DNA of 64,000 nucleotides from Dipetalonema caudispina (Eukaryota; Nematoda; Chromadorea; Rhabditida; Onchocercidae), in NCBI GenBank assembly GCA_013365325.1, contig JABVXV010000021.1, forward strand, positions 1 through 64,000, written 5' to 3'. Below are positions 58,096-64,000 of this stretch, piece after piece. A program made the translations under genes and the position numbers. Under the pieces are notes generated by a model that was given only the letters and a program-made list of their open reading frames with translations, ran no database searches and was not told where the DNA came from. Numbering within the stretch: position 1 is the stretch's first letter; each line of letters opens with the position of its first letter.

Positions 58096-60531
58096 TCACG
58101 TAATTCTTTTCGGATAGTTTTCTGAAAATTGTGCCGCTTCTACAAGACGAACACTAAATATCACTTTGTATCGAATATCGTAAAATGCACAACCGTGGTA
58201 AGCGATATTTAAGAATACTCCGAGATATTCACATATCGCAAATACGTCATACGCTGAAATTGTATTCCAAAAACAAGTTAAAGTCAAATTTACATCCATT
58301 TTTAATTTTTGCAAAAAATGTAAGGAAAAAGTGTACTCCAGTTCATCTTCATAATTCTTGCACCAATCTTTTAATAATTTCAAGTGTTTCAATCAAAGAA
58401 ATCACAAAATGTTTAATCAAAAGAATTCCAAAAATTTCAAAATTCCATCATATTTTAGGAACCCAACTTACTATAGAGAAATACAAGCTAATTTGAAGAA
58501 AAAATCATTTCTATCATCAATTGTAATAAAAGTATTTACCATCTGTAACACAAACTTTCCAATATAATAAGAAAGATGTTAGCAAAACAGGAACAGACAA
58601 TAAATAAATAGTGCAAAAAAACAGTTTCAAATAATATGACAGACGGCCCTGCAAAAATTTCGTTATATCTCTTATGTTTCAGTTTATTTTCAATTTAAAA
58701 ATCAAATTTAGCCGAGCATTATTTATACTAACAATTGGCAGGTGACGATACTGCAAAGCATTGCTAAAGTTCCCGAAAATGCAGCGAAAAATTTTTAAAT
58801 TATTGGATCAATTCTTAAATATCATTTGCTTTTCGAAGGTGCTTTTGCTGTGAACGGTGCTGTGACACGGTAGCGTCTATGTTATTTGTTAAATACCGTT
58901 AAAAATCGATGTGAAATTCATAGTAAAGAATGAAGTCACAAGCAAAGATAAACCAAATGGTGGAAAATCTACGCTTTTACAGTCCATCGTCGATGCTAAA
59001 AAATTTCTTTGATTCTGTGGAAATTAGAAGATGAGCGGAATGAAAATGTCATACGATTGGCAAAGAATCAAATCAGTTGATATACGGATTTTAGTATTTT
59101 TGCCCCAACTTATCTGATTTTAAAACTCATACAAAATTAATGTGTCAAATGACTTGATTTTATCGTTGACATTAGAATTCTAACTGCCTACCTTAAATGC
59201 ATAGAATTTAAGCAACTCACGTATGGATGAAGAAAATATAACGAATGTCGATGACAAATAAGATTTGCTATGAAGAAGCTAATGCCACAAAAGCCAAATA
59301 TATAAAAAAGTATGACATGAGCTTCTAAAATATCGATAAATTTTGAAAAAAAAAAAAAAAAATGTTTGTCAATTCAATAACTTATGTACACATTTAACAA
59401 AGTCTGATCAGATGAAATTCAATGCTGTGGACAAAAATAATAGATTAACTCACCTTGCTTTCACGCTTAATTATATGATTCAAATGGAAGAGATTCTTTT
59501 TTGGACTAAATTTGTATTATAAATTTTTGAAAAATGTTTTTATAATACAGATGACTTACGAATATTTTCACGTTCACCAAGTAGTGATAAACCAATCAAA
59601 AAGAACAGTTCTGCAATGCCGGCATAAAAATATACATATCGAGCAAACTCATAAAATCGTTTATGCTGGTAGTTAACATTCATTAAACGTCCATAGCGAC
59701 AAACTGTAGATAAAATTTCAAATTAAATTTATAATTTGGCAAAAAAAGGATTTCGTTATTTATATAGAGGAGAAGAAATGCCAAATATTTCTGACGACAT
59801 TTTCAAATTTAATTTAAGTATTAAACTTTAATTAGAAAAACTTACAACCAGTGAATAGTTCAACGAATCGAACCGGTGTATGTAGAAGTACTAAAAATTG
59901 CCAAAGTAATCGTTCCACCGGTAAATTTATTATTCGTGAAAGTGATGGCAGTCGAGCTCTCTACAAATTCGCGTATTTCATTTACTCATTAAGTGGTAAG
60001 TATTTCGATAATGCTTCATCATTTAAATACTTAATGTAAACCAATTTGGATTTGAAAATTTTCAAACACTGAAATATAAATAACAAAAAAACCTTCAAAT
60101 TTTACAAATATGAGTGTATGCTTGCCCCGCATTGCCAATTGTAATTGCTAATTTGTTCAGTGTGAAAAATTAAAGCTGTGATTATAGTTGCAAAAGCACC
60201 AATCATTGGCGGTACGAAACCAAAAAAAAACACAATTATTGGTGATAACCGAAACAACTCAGTGACCTATAAAAAATGAATTTGTGTATTTTTTTCACTT
60301 TAGAAATTAAACTGTCACTTTAAACACAGTTTTAACTAAGTTTTGGACTTAATTATTAAAAAAGGAATTGTGAAATGTACAAGTTAGAATTTTAATTAGC
60401 GAAATTAATGCGCTTATTTTTAATAAAAAGCATACCGTTTTACCATTTTCGACATAAACTGGTGACGGATTGTATGTGGTTTTCCGATTATTTTTGTTAT
60501 CCATTTGTTGTTCAGTCATTTTACTCTCCAT
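58096..60531 (-). CDS. PGAP2: PGAP2-like Frag1/DRAM/Sfk1 family membrane protein
   Basis: Recognised exons: 60436-60531, 60126-60266, 59846-59960, 59560-59703, 59221-59324, 58472-58542 and 58096-58253. The start MESKMTEQQM gives a polar N-terminus. Then come a membrane segment (IIVFFFGFVPPMIGAFATI), a lumenal NYNWQCGRARLPSLSRI block, HTPVRFVELF, several more hydrophobic segments, and the C-terminal VFAICEYLGVFLNIAYHG block. The order and the CGRARLPSLS and ICEY-LNIAYH motifs match PGAP2, a multi-spanning Golgi/ER protein needed for lipid remodelling of GPI anchors (family knowledge). Exon 60126-60266 ends at a GC donor (GCGGG|GCAAGC), required to keep frame. The join between 58472-58542 (ends phase 2) and 58096-58253 (starts phase 1) does not fit, so a small exon in 58254-58471 is missing from this model. 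Confidence 0.82.
59454..59505 (-). other. PGAP2: Possible poison exon in the PGAP2-like gene
   Basis: A 52-nt segment is bounded by ACAAATTTAG and a strong donor AAG|GTGAGTTAA, inside the intron between exons 59560-59703 and 59221-59324. Skipping it keeps the family frame; including it puts a TGA in frame after about eight codons. Either a regulatory poison exon or a chance exon-like sequence. Confidence 0.35.
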
Positions 60532-63500
60532 ATAAAATATTCAATAAGCCTATAAATATTGCGAAAAAAAAAAAAAGATCCATTCACTAAGTTAACTAAT
60601 AGCTGCTCTTTTTGATTAAACTCATTTTTTAGAATGTTTATGATGTGAACAAATTTCTGGAAGTGAATCCATTGTAATCCATTTTCTAAGTCTTGCAAAA
60701 CTTAAAATCCTTTTGAGCTTTTGCAGTGTGGTTCAGTATTTTTATTTGTCGTGAATAATAATGCTTTGTCAAGGGAAATCGACCTACGAATTCCATCATG
60801 ATCATCATGCAGTTGGTAGAGTGCAAGCAAGATGAATTATATTAACAGGCTTTCTTTGCTTCTTGATCAAGGTTTCGAATCAAAGTCAAAGATTGGCCAT
60901 TGAGTAGATTTGAAAAGTTGGTTTAATGGTTGATATAATGAGTTTTTTTAGGAAGACCTGTCATAGGACCATGTTTAACTGGAATTACATTGAAAGGCGG
61001 AGGAACCGATTGACGGACAAATCTGATTATGTAAAGTTAGCGATATAAATAAAAGAAAAAAAAATATATTGTCCTCTATTTTCTAAGAAGTCAAGGTTAG
61101 TTTTCTTCAGATTTTCAACATCAGATAAAAATTACTTTAAGAAAATGTTATAAAAAGAAATAGCAAAGCTAAGGTTATGAAAACCGTTGTTACATTTACA
61201 GGATAGTTATATGCAACGGTAATTATATGAGTAATGATAAGCATTAATGACTTAAGTAACTGCAAAGTGTTGTTCCACATAATTACTTTAATCTTGAGAA
61301 ATTTGGTTACGAAATTTAATTGGTAATGAACTTCCAAATATGTGCTATAAATAGCACAAAATAAAATACAATAAACATTTTGCTGAAAAATTGTTGAAAG
61401 TGTAACAGAACGGTTTTTCAAATTCAAACATTCTTGACAATGCGACAAACAGATATCATTGGGAATGGAATTACAGGGATGACGAGGAAGGATTTACCAT
61501 TCATTCTGGGTGACATTTCCAAAATGTAACGCAAGACAGTGTCGAAAACTTCCTTCAACACTCCGATAGATCGTTCTCAATCTTTAATCCCTTCTTTTAT
61601 TTTGTCCTAATAGACAAGTTAACCTTCTCTAACCCATTTTTCCCGCATTTACGAATGCATAAAAGAATATGTTTTCTTTGTTCTTCTGGAATCACAAAAG
61701 AATTCATCTTTTATACAAATCAAGATAATGCTGAAAGAAAATTTCACAGTAATATCAAGTATTGTAGGCATTATTTGTAGTGAAAAAATTTAATTGAGCT
61801 AAGCTTTATGATATGTTATTTTTTGAAAAAACGGTATTGTCAAATAGATAAGTATGTCTCATTCAAGTTTGAAACATTGTATAGATTTAAATTCATGATT
61901 TCTACTATCTTATAGTTGTTTAATTTCGCCGGCATTCCAAAATCAGAACAACAAAATTAACATCAAACTTTATTTGTAACCAATTTTTTTGCTAATAAAA
62001 AACGAAATATCTTGAAGCAATGGAATGCATTCAGAAAGTTCTACAAATGAACCAAACATTTATCACTTCTGTAATAAGTATCCAAAAATTTATGTGACCA
62101 TTTAATACGACAAATAAAACAAACAAACAAATTCAAGACATCTTAAAGAAAAGTTATTTCCTTAATTTTCCGAACGTTCATGAAAATGTATACAAATTCA
62201 GACACACCCGAAATAGTTTTCTCGTTTAGTTTCAATTGTAGATGTTTGGATAACATAAATTTTAAGATTAATTTTCCCGTGACAAAACTAAAAGCTCAGA
62301 GTTGGTCTCATTTTAATTGAAGAGAGCTTGTCAGAAATGGATATATACTCCAAAATTATGCAGTCATTAGTGATTTACTTTACCCGATATCTAATGGAAT
62401 TAGTCATTCCAAATTTTACAATCTTCAAATTTGTTTTTAAAAAGTTTGTAAGAGACTTTACCTTTACTTCTAAATTATTTTGCAGCATTTACACTCATTC
62501 ATTTTGATACAACAATTAAACAAATTGGTAGGTTAGCAACCAATAAACAATATAAATTTCATGGACAGGATCATTTCAAAATATTGAGTGTTGGATGAGT
62601 AAGCTATCCATAAATAATACACGACACGACACGAATGTCTCCAGAGCATTCCATTTGAAAATATTTGGGATAGTTTAAAAAATTAGAAAATAATCCTTTT
62701 AAATTAAGTGCATGCAACAACGTGAGCCGACAATACGAGCAAGGTAATTTATCTACATATAGAGTGGAATGAAGCCAGCTAATACAAAAATGCAGAATCA
62801 GGCATTTGCTGATTTATGTGGCCAGAATTGATTGTTCCATTGGTTGTCAACTAAACTAGATTTTAAATGATTCATGATATCAGGACAAACACCGCTCAAG
62901 AACACTTAAAAAAGTTGGAATACTTGGTTACAGTTAAAAAGATCTCACGTAACTGATCGGGATGTTACCAGAAGAAATGTATTTTTGTTGTATGTTGTTA
63001 GTGATAAAATACGGATTCGTTGTTGCCATATACATTTGTTAACACTCGCAGGGTGATATACTTATTAAAATGGTAATTTCACTTTTAAGGGTCTCACGCA
63101 TTACTCTACCCAGTAAGTAGTTTTTAGTTTTTATGAAAAATAAGCATCAAAAAACCATATAAAAGTTTATTCTCTTTCTTCTGCCCTTTTCACTAACTTT
63201 TTTCTCTAAGGCTGATAAAATTCGCAAAAAAAAACAACGACTTTCATTGTAGTGCAGCAAAAGTAATTAAACTGAATTGGTTGGTATGCAATAAGGTTAG
63301 CACCTGAGAACAAAACATTTTTTGGTCACTCTTTCCAAATGAATTTTCATGTTATATATTGGTTTTTCAGTTAAGTATAATTATAGGCGTAATTAATTTT
63401 TGCAAAGCTGTTGTAAGTGCAACTCATTTCACTCACTCATCCATTGACAATATTCCCAAGAGAAAGGAAATATTATCTAGAAAAGCTGAAAATATGAAAT

Positions 63501-63789
63501 TTTGAGGTGAATAACTGTAACTATGAATTCATTTAGAAAAGAAAAGTTTCATGACGCTAACTTTCTGGGCAAATTGTACTCATTTTCTTGATTTCTATTT
63601 CTATATGTAGTCACTATTTGTTTAGTATTTAGCAAGCATCCATGTCTATTATTAAGCTAGCAGTAATTTATGGTTTTACATAGAAAAGCTAAGCTTGAAT
63701 TTGATACTGCTACCTTATTGAAATTCAAGAAGTGCATTTTTGATTTCCATATCATTTACACAATATCAATTGATGTTGCAGACTGAAAC
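60532..63789. other. Non-coding spacer at the right side
   Basis: Upstream of the PGAP2-like gene. Only short AT-rich open frames are seen, such as hydrophobic ones at 61137-61448 without family features. No gene, RNA gene or repeat family was recognised. Confidence 0.45.
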
Positions 63790-64000
63790 TTAGAAGCACC
63801 AATGCTTGGATCCTGTTGCAGACCTAAAAGTAAAATGTTTTTTAAATAAATGCAGAAGAAGCGACTAAACAACAACGAACGAAGGAGCAGAAAGGAAGAT
63901 GAGATGATGAAGGGAAGCAGAGAGATGAAAACTATGATGTTAATATTACCAGTCTGCACCAACAGAACCGACTTTATCAGGCCGGTGTTGGAGTCTTATT
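63790..64000 (-). CDS. Possible 3'-terminal exons of a gene continuing off the right edge
   Basis: On the minus strand the right edge reads LQHRPDKVGSVGAD up to a donor CAGACTG|GTAATA (exon edge 63950). The next acceptor, CTTTTAG at 63824, gives in the matching phase WSATGSKHWCF and a stop at 63790-63792. The other open frame of that second piece (QQDPSIGASKFQSATSIDIV) is longer but in the wrong phase for this donor. No family is recognised; partial and tentative. Confidence 0.25.

Overview
The window is AT-rich nuclear DNA of a metazoan with many small exons, short introns, long A/T homopolymer runs and CA/TA microsatellites. Splice acceptors of the TTTCAG type, the protein families, and an R4/Dong-like retroelement relic point to a nematode, most likely a spirurid/filarial (clade III) species. 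That assignment is inference from style and protein similarity, not from a marker gene. No bacterial, viral or organellar segment was recognised.

Layout. 1-7.4 kb: mostly non-coding, with unresolved exon-like fragments at the left edge and a GT-rich, relatively GC-rich stretch at 4.0-5.2 kb. 7.4-11.5 kb, + strand: an EGR/Krox-type transcription factor (egrh-1-like) with three zinc fingers. 13.9-21.5 kb, - strand: a complete PDXDC1-like gene (19 exons, 844 codons), a PLP-decarboxylase fold whose catalytic lysine is absent. Its first intron holds a near-perfect 39-bp-stem hairpin. 25.2-26.7 kb, + strand: a decayed R4/Dong-type non-LTR retrotransposon. 29.4-45.6 kb, - strand: the CaMKII orthologue (unc-43), 18 exons and 553 codons. 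45.6-58 kb: a long gene-poor stretch with microsatellites. 58.1-60.5 kb, - strand: a PGAP2-like (Frag1/DRAM/Sfk1) membrane protein. 63.8-64.0 kb: possible end of another - strand gene running off the right edge.

The most interesting observation is inside unc-43. Besides the 11 exons encoding the kinase and calmodulin-binding part, two candidate alternative first exons lie in the introns before the linker and association domain. One (36805-37090) encodes a hydrophobic, membrane-anchor-like N-terminus. The other (34706-34748) encodes 14 codons. Both end in phase 1, the phase of every linker intron, so each could be spliced to the hub domain to make a kinase-less CaMKII association protein. The architecture resembles mammalian alpha-KAP. 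Two GC-AG introns (in unc-43 and the PGAP2-like gene), a 54-nt in-frame intron and a possible poison exon are also reported.

Functionally, CaMKII and EGR are both activity/calcium-responsive components. PDXDC1-like and PGAP2-like proteins relate to lipid or membrane biology. Nothing suggests an operon: gene spacing is many kilobases.
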